NCBI GenBank assembly: GCA_021413965.1 | Contig: JAIOPI010000021.1 | Coordinates: 346,671 to 410,670 of the forward strand | Source of the DNA: Lentisphaerota bacterium | Lineage (GTDB): Bacteria; Verrucomicrobiota; Kiritimatiellia; UBA8416; JAIOPI01 | Length of the DNA stretch: 64,000 nucleotides | Direction of reading: 5' to 3' | In this document: one piece after another, positions 34,838 to 44,433 of the stretch | How positions within the stretch are numbered: position 1 is the first letter of the stretch | How the letters are laid out: each line of letters begins with the position of its first letter | Translations under genes and position numbers: made by a program | The notes under the pieces: generated by a model | What the model was told of the DNA's origin: nothing | Database searches by the model: none | Seen by the model: only the letters and a program-made list of their open reading frames with translations

Positions 34838-37099
34838 TCATTGGCATCTCCTGGGATTGCGGGAAACGTTCCGGCCGCACGATTGAGACACGCTAGGCGG
34901 GGGCAAAGCAGTCAAACGAATCTGGACCTCGGTCACTAAGGAGGCTTTCGCCGAGCTGGGGCCGACAGAGATGACGGCCCGCCCCGGTTCGACCACCCAG
35001 GCGTGGGAGGCTTCATCCCAGTAAGCCAGTTCCTTGACCGGAATCGCCAAGCGGACTTTGACTCTGCCCTTGGCCTTCACCGTCACCCGCTTGAAGGCTT
35101 TGAGTTGCTTGATCGGTCGATAAACCCTGGAGTCGGGCAGGCCGACGTAGGCCTGCACCACCTCGTCGCCCAGACGGCTGCCTGTGTTGGCCAGGGTCAC
35201 GGTCAGGTGAATGGTGTCATCGGGGCCAAGCGCTGTTGAATCAGCCTCCACCTTCTCGAACTTGAAGGTCGTGAAGCTGAGGCCGTAGCCGAAGGGGTAA
35301 AGGGGCTTGGCCTTGGAGTAGAGATAGGTGTGGCCCTTGGTCAGATCGTACTCAAGCAGGTCGGGCAGATCCTTGATGGATGTGGGCCAGGTCTGGGTGA
35401 GCTTGCCGCCAGGGTTGTAGTCGCCAAAGAGGACGTCGGCCAAGGCGGAGCCTGTCTCCTGGCTGCAATGGGTGATATGCAGGATGGCAGGCAGATGCTG
35501 CTGAGACCAGTTGATGGCATAGGGGAAGCTGCTCTGCAGAACCAGGATCGTCCGGGGGTTGGCGGCGTAGATTTCCTTAACCACCTCCTCGTCTTCCAGG
35601 TCCAAGCTCTGGCGGTCAACCGCTTCCCTTCCGTAGCTGGCCTTTTGCACCTGAGCCCACTCCTGCTGCTCTCCGCCCTGAGGATGGTTGCCCAGGACGA
35701 CAACCGCCACGTCCGCCTCTTTGGCCAGCCTCACCGCCGCCGCGCCCCCTCGCGAGTAGGTGACTTTAACCCTGGGTCCCGCCTTGGCCTTGATTCCCTT
35801 GAGGGGGGTGACGGCGTAAGCGGGTTTGCCGCTGTACCAATCGAGCAGGACTTCTCCCGCCCTCTGACCGATCACCGCGATCTTCTTGATTTTCGATCGG
35901 CGAAGCGGGAGGGTCTGGGAGTCGTTCTTCAAGAGGACGATGCTCTTCCGAGTCACCTTGAGGGCCGCTTGCTTGTGCGGCGCGCTTAGCCAGGGGGCGG
36001 GGCCCTCGCCGATTGAGGCGTAGGGGTCGGCGGTCTTTGGGCCATCCAGGGCGCCCAATTTGAGCTGGACCCTGAGGTTTCTGCGGATCGCCTCGTCAAT
36101 GTCTGCGTCGGTGATAAGCCCCCGACTGAAGGCGTTTTTGACTCCGGCCAGGTAGTCATCAAGGTAACGGGTAATGCCAGCCTTGAGGCAGTCGGCGGCG
36201 GCAATGCCAGGGTCGTCTGTGTGCTTGTGGGCGGTCATCAGCAAACGGTAGGCGCCGCCATCGGTGCAGACGATGCCGTCCATGCCCCATTCCTTGACCG
36301 TGATGTTCCGGATGAAGGGATGGATCGTGCAGGGGATCCCATTGTAGGCGTTGTAGGCCGTCATGTACGCGCGGCCCCCGGCCTCAAATCCCTTGCGAAA
36401 CCCTACGGAGTAGTACTCGCGTAACTGGCGGGAGTCGAAATTGGAGGACGAATGGTACCTTGTTTCCTCGTTGCTGTTGGCAAGAAAGTGCTTCATCAGG
36501 CTGGCGCACTGCCAGTAGCCCTTCTTTTCGCTTTGAATGCCGCGGACGACGGCGGAGGCGAGTTCGCCGACCACGTGCGGATCCTCGCCGAAACATTCTT
36601 CGGTGCGTCCCCACCGTGGGTCACGCCCCAGGTCAGCATTGGGCGTAAAGGCCACGAGGCCTCCCTGCTTCAGTTCCTTGTTCTGCCAGACGTAACGGCA
36701 TTCATGACCCACGATGCGCCCAACAAGCTCGAGGAGAGATGGGTCCCACGTGGAACCCAAACCGTAGCTCTGGGGGAAGATCGTGGTTCTGACCCGGTTC
36801 TTGGGAAGCCAATTGGCGGGGCCATCCTGGGCCAGGCCATGCAGTCCCTCGACGCTCTCCACCCACCTGACCCCGAGCCGGGTCAGCTTCCCTGACCCCA
36901 GGCAGCTCATCTTCTCCTCCAAGGTCATCAGGGAGATGAGGCTGGTGATGCGCTCCTCGGATGGAAGGCGACGGTTGCTGAAAATAAGTCGATTCTCAGA
37001 CGGCGCGGGCACGCGCCGCCCGAGACCGGTCTCAAGGCGTGCTCTTGGAATCCTTTGTGGTGACATACGGTGGGGCCTGTTGCGGCTTGTTCGTCTCAT
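34838..37099 (-). CDS. Glycoside hydrolase family 3 (beta-glucosidase type)
   Basis: 753 residues from the ATG that overlaps the stop of the preceding gene. RLPSEERITSLISLMTLEEK begins the GH3 barrel, FTPNADLGRDPRWGRTEECFGEDP and KHFLANSNEETRY are typical, and GMDGIVCTDGGA carries the nucleophile D280. The C-terminal alpha/beta sandwich (KSIVLLKNDSQTLPL, GDYNPGGKLTQTWP) and a fibronectin-III-like end (FGYGLSFTTFKF) are complete. The sequence before residue 40 is Arg-rich and has no signal peptide; ATG 37066 is an alternative. It removes beta-linked sugars from oligosaccharide ends. Confidence 0.9.
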   Translation of the reverse strand: MRRTSRNRPHRMSPQRIPRARLETGLGRRVPAPSENRLIFSNRRLPSEERITSLISLMTLEEKMSCLGSGKLTRLGVRWVESVEGLHGLAQDGPANWLPKNRVRTTIFPQSYGLGSTWDPSLLELVGRIVGHECRYVWQNKELKQGGLVAFTPNADLGRDPRWGRTEECFGEDPHVVGELASAVVRGIQSEKKGYWQCASLMKHFLANSNEETRYHSSSNFDSRQLREYYSVGFRKGFEAGGRAYMTAYNAYNGIPCTIHPFIRNITVKEWGMDGIVCTDGGAYRLLMTAHKHTDDPGIAAADCLKAGITRYLDDYLAGVKNAFSRGLITDADIDEAIRRNLRVQLKLGALDGPKTADPYASIGEGPAPWLSAPHKQAALKVTRKSIVLLKNDSQTLPLRRSKIKKIAVIGQRAGEVLLDWYSGKPAYAVTPLKGIKAKAGPRVKVTYSRGGAAAVRLAKEADVAVVVLGNHPQGGEQQEWAQVQKASYGREAVDRQSLDLEDEEVVKEIYAANPRTILVLQSSFPYAINWSQQHLPAILHITHCSQETGSALADVLFGDYNPGGKLTQTWPTSIKDLPDLLEYDLTKGHTYLYSKAKPLYPFGYGLSFTTFKFEKVEADSTALGPDDTIHLTVTLANTGSRLGDEVVQAYVGLPDSRVYRPIKQLKAFKRVTVKAKGRVKVRLAIPVKELAYWDEASHAWVVEPGRAVISVGPSSAKASLVTEVQIRLTALPPPSVSQSCGRNVSRNPRRCQ

Positions 37100-40000
37100 G
37101 GCAGAATTACCGGCCGGTAGAAGGCCGGCGTGCCGGTGGGCGCATTCCCATCGAGCCAGAGGTTCGTGCCCGTGGCGCTGCGGGCGAGATTGGACACCAC
37201 GACGTCCGCCGCTGCGGCCAGATTCGTGCCGCGCGCCACCGCGAACGGGGTAGCGACGCCGCCATTGGTCGTGCCATACCACGCGATCCAATTCGTGCCG
37301 TTCGACCGCCCCGCGCTGATGACGCGGAAGCGCGATTCGGCGTCCAGCGGCTGCGTGCCGGCGATGCGCTCCGCCCAGTTAAGACTCCCGTCGCCATCGG
37401 AATCCTCGGCCGCAAGCGCGTCGTAGTCGTTGGTCACGCCGACGTTCTCCATCAGCCATCGAATGGGGGTGTCGTTGGACGTCGTCCCGTCGGGATCAAT
37501 GTCCGTCGCCAGCACGTCGTCGAGGAAGGTGTTGCCCCGTGTGATCAGCTCCGACATGTAAGGGCGCGAGGTGTCCGCCAGTGCAAACCAGGGGCCGCCG
37601 GGTGCGCCCAGCCCGTTGTTCGCCGAATAGGCGGCGTCGCTGAGGAGTGGCACGCCGTTAATCCAGATCCGGCCATAGTGCGAGCTGGAGACGGCATCCA
37701 CGGTCTGGTAGTCCAGCCGCGTCGTCACCCGAATCCATTCGTCCGTGCCGATGATGATGGCCGGCACTTCGGACCAGATGCCCGTCACGGCACCGGGCTG
37801 GCCGTGGTAGACGAACGGCGCGCCGTTGGCACCGACGGCCAGGCTCAGTTGGATGTCGGGGCTCATCGGCGGCGGGTCGTCGATCCGTGATGGGTGGAGG
37901 ACATACTCCACCGTCACGATCCGGTTCGAGCCGCCCACGATCTCGTTGGTCACGCCATCCTCCACGGCAATGACTTTCGTATGCGGGCTTGTGTTCAGGG
38001 GATACGTCCCGCCCGCATAGGCCGCCGCGTAGTTCAGGTGGCTCACCGTCGCGGACTCACCGCGGGGCCAGCCCCGCCGGCGGGACATGGTGGCACCCGC
38101 GGGATAGTCTTCGAACGGCTCGGCGTAGGTGAGTGCATTGGGACGGTAGCTCACGGTGATCGAGGTGGCGACGCTGTCGCGTGCGCCGTCGTTGTCCGTG
38201 ACGGTCAGGGTTGCCGTGAATGCTCCCGTGAGCATATAGGTGTGCGTGACGATCGGGCCTGCGGCGGACGCGCCGTCGCCGAAATCCCACGCGTAGCTGA
38301 CGATCGTGCCGTTGGTATCGGAGGAGCCGGTGGCGTCGAATGTCACACTCAGCGGCACCCCGCCGGTCGCACCGGAGCAGTTCAGCACGGCCGAAGGACG
38401 GTCCGACACACGCGCGAGCGTGAAGGGCATGAAGCTGTCATAGACGTCAAGCAGGTACAAAGAAAGAAACGGCGGGGTATCCGGGACGCTGTCATTGTAG
38501 TAGACCACCGTGATGGGATGACAGCCCGCCAGCAGCCCTATGGGATCGCTTAAGGTCCAACCGGGACTGGTGTCGACCATGCTCACGGGCGTGTTCCAGA
38601 GCCACACGCTGGCGCCCTGATCCGCCCCGATGTAGAGGCTATATTCGCCGGACTGCGGAATGTTCAGGTAGCCGGTGAACCGGAAGGCGATGTTCGTATC
38701 CCGTTGCCGGAGATCCAGGTCGAAGCCGTTGGTCGACACGCCCTGCTTCACGGGGGTGAGCAGGTTCGTGTCAGGGACGTTCGTGAACGCACCCTCGTAA
38801 TACATGTAGTCCAGGCCGTCCTCCAATCCCGAGACTGCCGCCGGCGCCATGGAGGGGATGACCGTGATCGTCACGGTGCCCGTGGTCCCGTAGACGGTTC
38901 CGTCGAAGGCCCTGAACTGGAAACTGTCCGGCCCGATGTAGCCGGGATTCGCCGCATAGGCCACCGGGTTGGATCCGCCGGGGCCAACGATGACCGTGCC
39001 ATTGGTGGGGGTCCTTAAGATCGCGAACGTGAGCGGATCGTCGTCCGCGTCCGACGCCCGCAGGGTGATCGCATTGGTGATGCCGGAGAGAACCCGGACG
39101 CTTCGGTTTCGGGCCAGCGGTGGGTCGTTCACGGCCGTCACCGTCACCGTCACCTGCGCCGTGGCCCGGCCGGAGTGTCCGTCGGAGGCCGTGTAGGTGA
39201 AGCTGTCTTCGCCGAAGTAATCTTCCGAGGGCGTGTAGGTCACGTTGGTGCCCTGGATCACAGCGATCCCGTAAAGCGGCGCGGTCACAGCGCTGATCGA
39301 CACCACATCGCCATTCGGATCGCTGTCGTTGGCCAGCACGTTGATGATGACCGGTGTATCCTCGGGCGTGGTGGCGGTGTCGGGCAGGGCTGTGGGCGGA
39401 TCGACCACCGTGATCGTGACGGTGCCGGTGTTCCCGTTGAGCGTGCCGTCGGATGCCGAGAAGGCGATTGTATCGGTGCCGAAGGGGACGTTCGTCGGCG
39501 TGTAGACCAGGTCGGGCAAGGTTCCCGTCAGCGTGCCCTGCGCCGGGGGCGTCACCAGTGTGTACGTCAGCGCGGATCCCTCGGGGTCCAGGGCCACGAC
39601 GTGGATGGCGGCGGGCCTATTATTGGTCGCCGTGACAGACTGGTTGCGTGCGCTGGGTGCGTCGTTGACGGCGTTGATCACGATTGTAACCACCGCCGTG
39701 CCGCCGTCGGTCAGTCCGTCGCCAGCGTAGTATACGAAGCTGTCGTTTCCGAAAGCGTTCGTGGCCGGCCGGTAGACATAGTTCGTCGGAGCTCCCGTCA
39801 GTTGGCCCTTTTGCGGGAATGCACGCAGCCCCAGCCAGAGGGGGTCGCCATCCGCATCCGCGGCGTCGAGCGGAATCGCCACCGGAACATCCTCGTCCGT
39901 GATGATCGTCCGGTTGGTGACGACTGGCGCGTGGTTCATGTCACCGGCCAGCGTCAGCCGATTGAAAAGCCCCTGGCTGAGGTTGGAATAGCTGCCGCTC

Positions 40001-41673
40001 GGGGTCTGCTCGAGCTTCACGGCGCGCACCATGTAGGTCACGGTGCCCGTGCGGGCCCCGGTATCCACGTAGTTGGTGGTCGTGACGAGCTCGGTGCTTA
40101 TTCGCGCGAAGGCGGCGCTGGGCCCGTCGCTGCGGTAGACGTGATAGCCGAGGATGGCCGGGTCGGCGGAGGGCTGCCAGGCCAGCTCGGCATCGCTGCC
40201 GCTGGGCGCGACGCTGAGGTCAGTGGGCGGGGCCACGGGCAACAGTCGAAGGGTCGGATCGCCCATCAGCGCCACGTGGCTCATGCTGGCGTAGTACGGG
40301 CTCGGGTAGTCGCTGGCACCGCCCATTCCGCCCCGGCTGTTCTGGGACGCGCGGGCGCACACGCCGATGGGCTCGCCCACGCCCATGGCATGGATCAGCC
40401 AAGGCTGGAAGCCGGACCAGGCACAGGTGAGGATCGAAGGGGTCGAGGCCAAGGTCGCCCGCATGAGATTGTCGGACGTATCCCATTCGCCGAAGTAGCT
40501 GCCAAAAAGCATGGAGAACACCGCTTGCCGCGGGCCCGAAGCCAGCCCATCCGTCGTGTCGACGCCGTTGGCACCTCGCCACCAGCCGCCGCCGCAGCCG
40601 TAGGCCCAGAGATACCGGCCGGCAGCGAGGTCGGTATCGAAGTGGCGCGCGAAGACATTGGTCGGGGTGAACAACGCCGAAAAGCCGCTCCAACTGTGGG
40701 TCGCCGGTCCCGGAATCCCGACGGCCATTCCGAAGTTGTCGTCCACCAGGCCACGCTTGTCGGCCACGAAGTACTGGTGGCGAAAGTTGTGGGCCTTGTT
40801 CAGGTACTGGCGCAGCAGTTCGCGCTCCGGTTGGGCGAACGTGGGCAGGTCATAAAGGTCCACCCGGCCGACCTGCAACTCCACGGCGCTCGGCAGGTCC
40901 GTCTGGTCGTACTTCCCGTCGCCGGGCGTGTTGTGGTTACGCATATAGCCGGTCACGATGTTCAGTGTCGTGTCGGTCCACGTGCCGTCCATGTCGCCAT
41001 AGAAGGCGTCGCAGCCCCACGCGCCCACGTGTTCGCCATGGCCATCGGGCGCGGTGTTGCCCGAATAGGGCACCGGGACGTGCCCGAACAGGAGCACCGA
41101 CTTGACCGCGTTGCTGTCCGCCAGGTAATCGGCCGTGATCAGGGCCTTCACCTGGGTTACCGCCGCCGTGCGGGCCACATCGTGGCGCAGGACGGTCCAG
41201 CCGTCACCGGCCAGGTCCAGTTGCAGCCGCGCGAGTTCGTTGGAGAGGTCGGCGGCATACGTGTTGTCCACGATCAGGACGAGCTTGCCCCTAGCCTCGA
41301 CCAGCGGCATGCGAATCCCGCCGTACAGGAATCCTTGTGCAATCCCTCCCTTCACCCAGTATTCGTAGGCCAGGCCGGCGACGACGTTCGTGTCCACCCA
41401 ACTGGAGGGGCTCGCGGCCAGATTGGTGGCCACCGGAACCCAGGGACCGACGCCGAAGGGGCGCCGGCAGACCTCGTATGACGTGGCAAAGCTGTTGGTG
41501 GCCCAGTTCAACGTGATTGACGGAGGCGATTCGGCTACCTGGGCGTACAGCCGGACGGCGTAGTCGATGGGAATGGGATTTTGCGCCTGACTCGTGCGGC
41601 ACACACCCAACACCACCAGTGCCGCCATCACCCCGGCATGGAGCCGTGGCCATTTCTGATATTGCCTGTTCAT
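37096..41673 (-). CDS. Giant secreted protein: C25-peptidase-like, FN3, cadherin-like repeats, PA14, PKD
   Basis: 1,525 residues from ATG 41673. A signal peptide (KWPRLHAGVMAALVVLGVCRTSQA) precedes an FN3-like part and a gingipain-fold domain (GKLVLIVDNTY to about 480). The expected His and Cys of C25 peptidases seem replaced: AYGCGGGWW and FGSYFGEWD. Then come FN3, four cadherin-like repeats of about 90 residues (NDSFVYYAGDGLTD, DTIAFSASDGT, DSFTYTASDGH, DSFQFRAFDGT), a PA14 domain (YSLYIGADQGASVWL), a PKD domain (SYAWDFGDGASAAG) and a LamG-like part. It ends with SDGDGSLNWAERIAG, a common tail in this phylum. Probably a glycan-binding or structural exoprotein. Confidence 0.8.
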   Translation of the reverse strand: MNRQYQKWPRLHAGVMAALVVLGVCRTSQAQNPIPIDYAVRLYAQVAESPPSITLNWATNSFATSYEVCRRPFGVGPWVPVATNLAASPSSWVDTNVVAGLAYEYWVKGGIAQGFLYGGIRMPLVEARGKLVLIVDNTYAADLSNELARLQLDLAGDGWTVLRHDVARTAAVTQVKALITADYLADSNAVKSVLLFGHVPVPYSGNTAPDGHGEHVGAWGCDAFYGDMDGTWTDTTLNIVTGYMRNHNTPGDGKYDQTDLPSAVELQVGRVDLYDLPTFAQPERELLRQYLNKAHNFRHQYFVADKRGLVDDNFGMAVGIPGPATHSWSGFSALFTPTNVFARHFDTDLAAGRYLWAYGCGGGWWRGANGVDTTDGLASGPRQAVFSMLFGSYFGEWDTSDNLMRATLASTPSILTCAWSGFQPWLIHAMGVGEPIGVCARASQNSRGGMGGASDYPSPYYASMSHVALMGDPTLRLLPVAPPTDLSVAPSGSDAELAWQPSADPAILGYHVYRSDGPSAAFARISTELVTTTNYVDTGARTGTVTYMVRAVKLEQTPSGSYSNLSQGLFNRLTLAGDMNHAPVVTNRTIITDEDVPVAIPLDAADADGDPLWLGLRAFPQKGQLTGAPTNYVYRPATNAFGNDSFVYYAGDGLTDGGTAVVTIVINAVNDAPSARNQSVTATNNRPAAIHVVALDPEGSALTYTLVTPPAQGTLTGTLPDLVYTPTNVPFGTDTIAFSASDGTLNGNTGTVTITVVDPPTALPDTATTPEDTPVIINVLANDSDPNGDVVSISAVTAPLYGIAVIQGTNVTYTPSEDYFGEDSFTYTASDGHSGRATAQVTVTVTAVNDPPLARNRSVRVLSGITNAITLRASDADDDPLTFAILRTPTNGTVIVGPGGSNPVAYAANPGYIGPDSFQFRAFDGTVYGTTGTVTITVIPSMAPAAVSGLEDGLDYMYYEGAFTNVPDTNLLTPVKQGVSTNGFDLDLRQRDTNIAFRFTGYLNIPQSGEYSLYIGADQGASVWLWNTPVSMVDTSPGWTLSDPIGLLAGCHPITVVYYNDSVPDTPPFLSLYLLDVYDSFMPFTLARVSDRPSAVLNCSGATGGVPLSVTFDATGSSDTNGTIVSYAWDFGDGASAAGPIVTHTYMLTGAFTATLTVTDNDGARDSVATSITVSYRPNALTYAEPFEDYPAGATMSRRRGWPRGESATVSHLNYAAAYAGGTYPLNTSPHTKVIAVEDGVTNEIVGGSNRIVTVEYVLHPSRIDDPPPMSPDIQLSLAVGANGAPFVYHGQPGAVTGIWSEVPAIIIGTDEWIRVTTRLDYQTVDAVSSSHYGRIWINGVPLLSDAAYSANNGLGAPGGPWFALADTSRPYMSELITRGNTFLDDVLATDIDPDGTTSNDTPIRWLMENVGVTNDYDALAAEDSDGDGSLNWAERIAGTQPLDAESRFRVISAGRSNGTNWIAWYGTTNGGVATPFAVARGTNLAAAADVVVSNLARSATGTNLWLDGNAPTGTPAFYRPVILP

Positions 41674-41775
41674 TTCAGCTAGCCGCCTTCTCGTTCTGCT
41701 CGTCCATGACTCCGGCCACACCGTTTCGGGTTCTCGCGGCAACGCCCGACTTCTGCCGCCTGTGTTGCGTGCCGT

Positions 41776-42663
41776 TCATCGCATCGCCATCGCCAGGATG
41801 CCGGTGGTGAGGAGCCCCACGCCAAGTCCGCGCCGACCATCCATGGGTTCGTTTCTGAAGCGCGCACTCCAACAGACGAAGGCGAGGATGCTGATGCCCA
41901 CGGCGATGGGAAAGACGGCCGCGCCAACGCTCAGGCGCGAGAATCGATCCAGCGCCGCGAACAGGGTCGTGAAGGACGCCAGCAGCACGACCGCGAAAAT
42001 CGCCGCCAGCATCAGGTCCGCGCGCGGTACGGCTGAGCGGGTGGTCCAGGCGCTGATGGATTGAACGGCGGCTGTCGCCGTGCAGGCCAGCGTGGGGCGC
42101 AGGTGCGCCGTATCCTCCCAACCCGGCCAGCGCGAGGGAACACCGGCCATGGTCTGCTGGCAGGCGACAAAGGTGAACGCGGCCGCCACCCAGAGGCCCC
42201 AGCCGGGGCGGCTTGCGCCGGAGCGGACATCACCGAGGAACGGCAGGGCGGCCAGGACAAGTGCCACGCCACCCCAACCCGCAGGTCCGATCTTGTCCCC
42301 GCCCACCAGAACGCCCAGCAGGAAGGGAACGATCAGGGCCGATTGCACCACCGCCCAACTGACGCCGCGCGGGCCGCGGCGGAAGGCCGCCGCCAAGGAC
42401 AACTGATACCCGGCTGACATGACGCCCGCCCCTCCCGTCCAGAAGACAACCGGACCGATGCGGCTGATGCTGCTGAGCGCGCTCCATTCGACGGCGCACG
42501 CCCAGCCGGCAATCGCCGCCAGCCCATAGGCAACGGTGTAAAAGCCGCTCGGTGAGGGCGTGCGCTCGGCAACACGGGCCATGACGATCCCAAGCATCGC
42601 CCAGAGCAGGCCAGTAACGACGACGAACATCAATCCCGTCAGCATTGGATTATACATCTCCAC
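41776..42663 (-). CDS. DMT-superfamily (EamA-like) membrane transporter
   Basis: 295 residues with about ten hydrophobic segments in the two-half pattern of drug/metabolite transporters (GLMFVVVTGLLWAMLGIVMARVA ... LSVGAAVFPIAVGISILAFVCW). The sequence resembles sugar-uptake-type members more than drug pumps, but the substrate cannot be read. It lies six bases after the GH5-like gene, so it may export or import a product of the cluster. Confidence 0.75.
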   Translation of the reverse strand: MEMYNPMLTGLMFVVVTGLLWAMLGIVMARVAERTPSPSGFYTVAYGLAAIAGWACAVEWSALSSISRIGPVVFWTGGAGVMSAGYQLSLAAAFRRGPRGVSWAVVQSALIVPFLLGVLVGGDKIGPAGWGGVALVLAALPFLGDVRSGASRPGWGLWVAAAFTFVACQQTMAGVPSRWPGWEDTAHLRPTLACTATAAVQSISAWTTRSAVPRADLMLAAIFAVVLLASFTTLFAALDRFSRLSVGAAVFPIAVGISILAFVCWSARFRNEPMDGRRGLGVGLLTTGILAMAMR

Positions 42664-42669
42664 ACGCGC

Positions 42670-44424
42670 TCACGTCACCGTGATGTCATAGGTGCCAGGC
42701 CGGGCCGCAAACGAGCCGTCCGGACGGACCGGAAGCGGCATTCCGGTATCCACGTCACGGACCGCGGCCGTCGATAAAGCCACCAGGCGGAAGGTGATCA
42801 GATCCTCCCTGAGGATCGAAACCGCGGGCTCCTTCAGGCAGTTCACATAACGATTGGCCATACCGCGGAACGCCTTGCCGCGTCCCGGAGGGGCCACGAA
42901 TTGCTGGGACGGATAAAGGCAGAGCCGCCAGGTCTTCGTGCCAGTCTTCGTCAACGCATAGAATCCATTGCCGTCACTGCTCGCGAAGCGGGACGTTCCG
43001 CGTCCGGACACGTGCGTGAGCGTCGACGCATCGCCGAGGTCGAGATCATGGCTGTTGGAATAGCGATAGACGGACTCGCTCTTGAAGGTGACCAGGTCGT
43101 CTTTCCGCTCGATGGCGTACCCGGGCCCGCGCCACGCGTGCTCCTCCATATGGATGTCGTTCCCCGGCCCGAGGCGCCTGAAGATCTCACCCGCCGCCGC
43201 AAAACCCGCGGCGCGCGACGGGGTGTGCTGCAGGTTCAGAAAATGCAACAGCCAGCCCGGGTTCCAGGAGGCCACCGCGGCCGGCGTGTAGGTGAAGTAG
43301 GCCGCGATCTGGACCTCATGACGGGCATACATGGCCGCGATGGCCGCCAACGGGTACCCGTTCTGCGTCCCTGTGGCATCGAACTCGTACGCGATCTTCG
43401 CCGCCGCGCCGTATGCCCCAGGACTCACCTGATCGAACATCCGCCTCGCCATCGCCAGGTGGTTGACCAGATCCGTATTGTCGGCGTCAAACCCGCTGGC
43501 GTTCAGGTACGTCGCCAGCGTGTAGGCGGAGAAGCCGGCCGCGGAAATCGTCTCCTTGAGATCTTCGTCCGGTTGGCCATGCTCGGACGTGTAGTGGGCG
43601 AGGATGGCGGTGTCCGAAAAGTGCTGCCTGACAATGGGCAGCAGTTCGGCAAAGTAGCTTCCGACCGTGTTGGCCCGGAATCGCGAAAACTTTTCGGCCG
43701 TGGTCAGCGAGGCGGGGAGCGTGGCGCTGAAGGTGTTCCACAAGTCGACGAACTTCAGGCGCTGCGCGCCGCGCGAGAACATGGCGGCACCCATGTTGGC
43801 CGCGGTGATCTCGGGATCTCCGGCCAGCATCCACGGATGCGGATACTGGGGTTCATTGAGCAACTCCAGGACGACGATCTGACGGTGCTCGGAGAGGCGC
43901 TTTCCGGAGACCGTGCTCTGCCGCGTGAACAGTCCGCGCAGATAGGTCTTCTGGCACGCGATGGCCTCCGAATCCCAGATCATCGCGTCGCAGGAGTAGA
44001 AGTTCGAGAAGCCGACGGGATCGTCCGGCGCGACGTACCAGTAGGCATAGCTGCGCTCCTGCCCGATCTGATTCTTGATGGTGTTGTACCAAGTCATGAG
44101 CGTCAGCATCAGGAAGATACCCTGGCGCTCACACTGCTCGATCAGATAGTCGAACACCTCCAGGTTGTGCCCCTCGACGATATTCCCGTGACGATCCGTG
44201 ATCTCACGCTCGTAGAGGTGCAGGCGGATGAGGTCGACACCCAGCAACTTCAGATGGCGGAGATCCTCATCGATGGCCCGGAAGTGGTCTTTGCCGAGTT
44301 CCTCGATGTTGCAGTAGTTGTGATTGAAGGGGGCGTAGTAGTTCACACCCCACAGCTTCACCTTCTCTCCGCACGCATCATGGATCGTGCCGTCCTTGAC
44401 GCAGAATGGTGTCGTGTATGGCAT
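42670..44424 (-). CDS. GH5-like clan-A glycoside hydrolase
   Basis: 584 residues. A (beta/alpha)8 barrel with KLWGVNYYAPFNHNYCNIEE, the acid/base glutamate in VVLELLNEP (E191) and a second glutamate in KIAYEFDATG (E347), the normal strand-4 and strand-7 places of clan GH-A. The last 150 residues form a beta-rich domain. No signal peptide. GH5 and related subfamilies cleave beta-mannans, beta-glucans and others; the exact substrate is open. ATG start; stop lies 6 bases before the transporter. Confidence 0.75.
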   Translation of the reverse strand: MPYTTPFCVKDGTIHDACGEKVKLWGVNYYAPFNHNYCNIEELGKDHFRAIDEDLRHLKLLGVDLIRLHLYEREITDRHGNIVEGHNLEVFDYLIEQCERQGIFLMLTLMTWYNTIKNQIGQERSYAYWYVAPDDPVGFSNFYSCDAMIWDSEAIACQKTYLRGLFTRQSTVSGKRLSEHRQIVVLELLNEPQYPHPWMLAGDPEITAANMGAAMFSRGAQRLKFVDLWNTFSATLPASLTTAEKFSRFRANTVGSYFAELLPIVRQHFSDTAILAHYTSEHGQPDEDLKETISAAGFSAYTLATYLNASGFDADNTDLVNHLAMARRMFDQVSPGAYGAAAKIAYEFDATGTQNGYPLAAIAAMYARHEVQIAAYFTYTPAAVASWNPGWLLHFLNLQHTPSRAAGFAAAGEIFRRLGPGNDIHMEEHAWRGPGYAIERKDDLVTFKSESVYRYSNSHDLDLGDASTLTHVSGRGTSRFASSDGNGFYALTKTGTKTWRLCLYPSQQFVAPPGRGKAFRGMANRYVNCLKEPAVSILREDLITFRLVALSTAAVRDVDTGMPLPVRPDGSFAARPGTYDITVT

Positions 44425-44433
44425 GGTTGACCT

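Noticed and set aside
39175..41481. 768-residue ORF on the plus strand
   Set aside because: Shadow of the giant secreted protein in GC-rich DNA; low-complexity and no motif.
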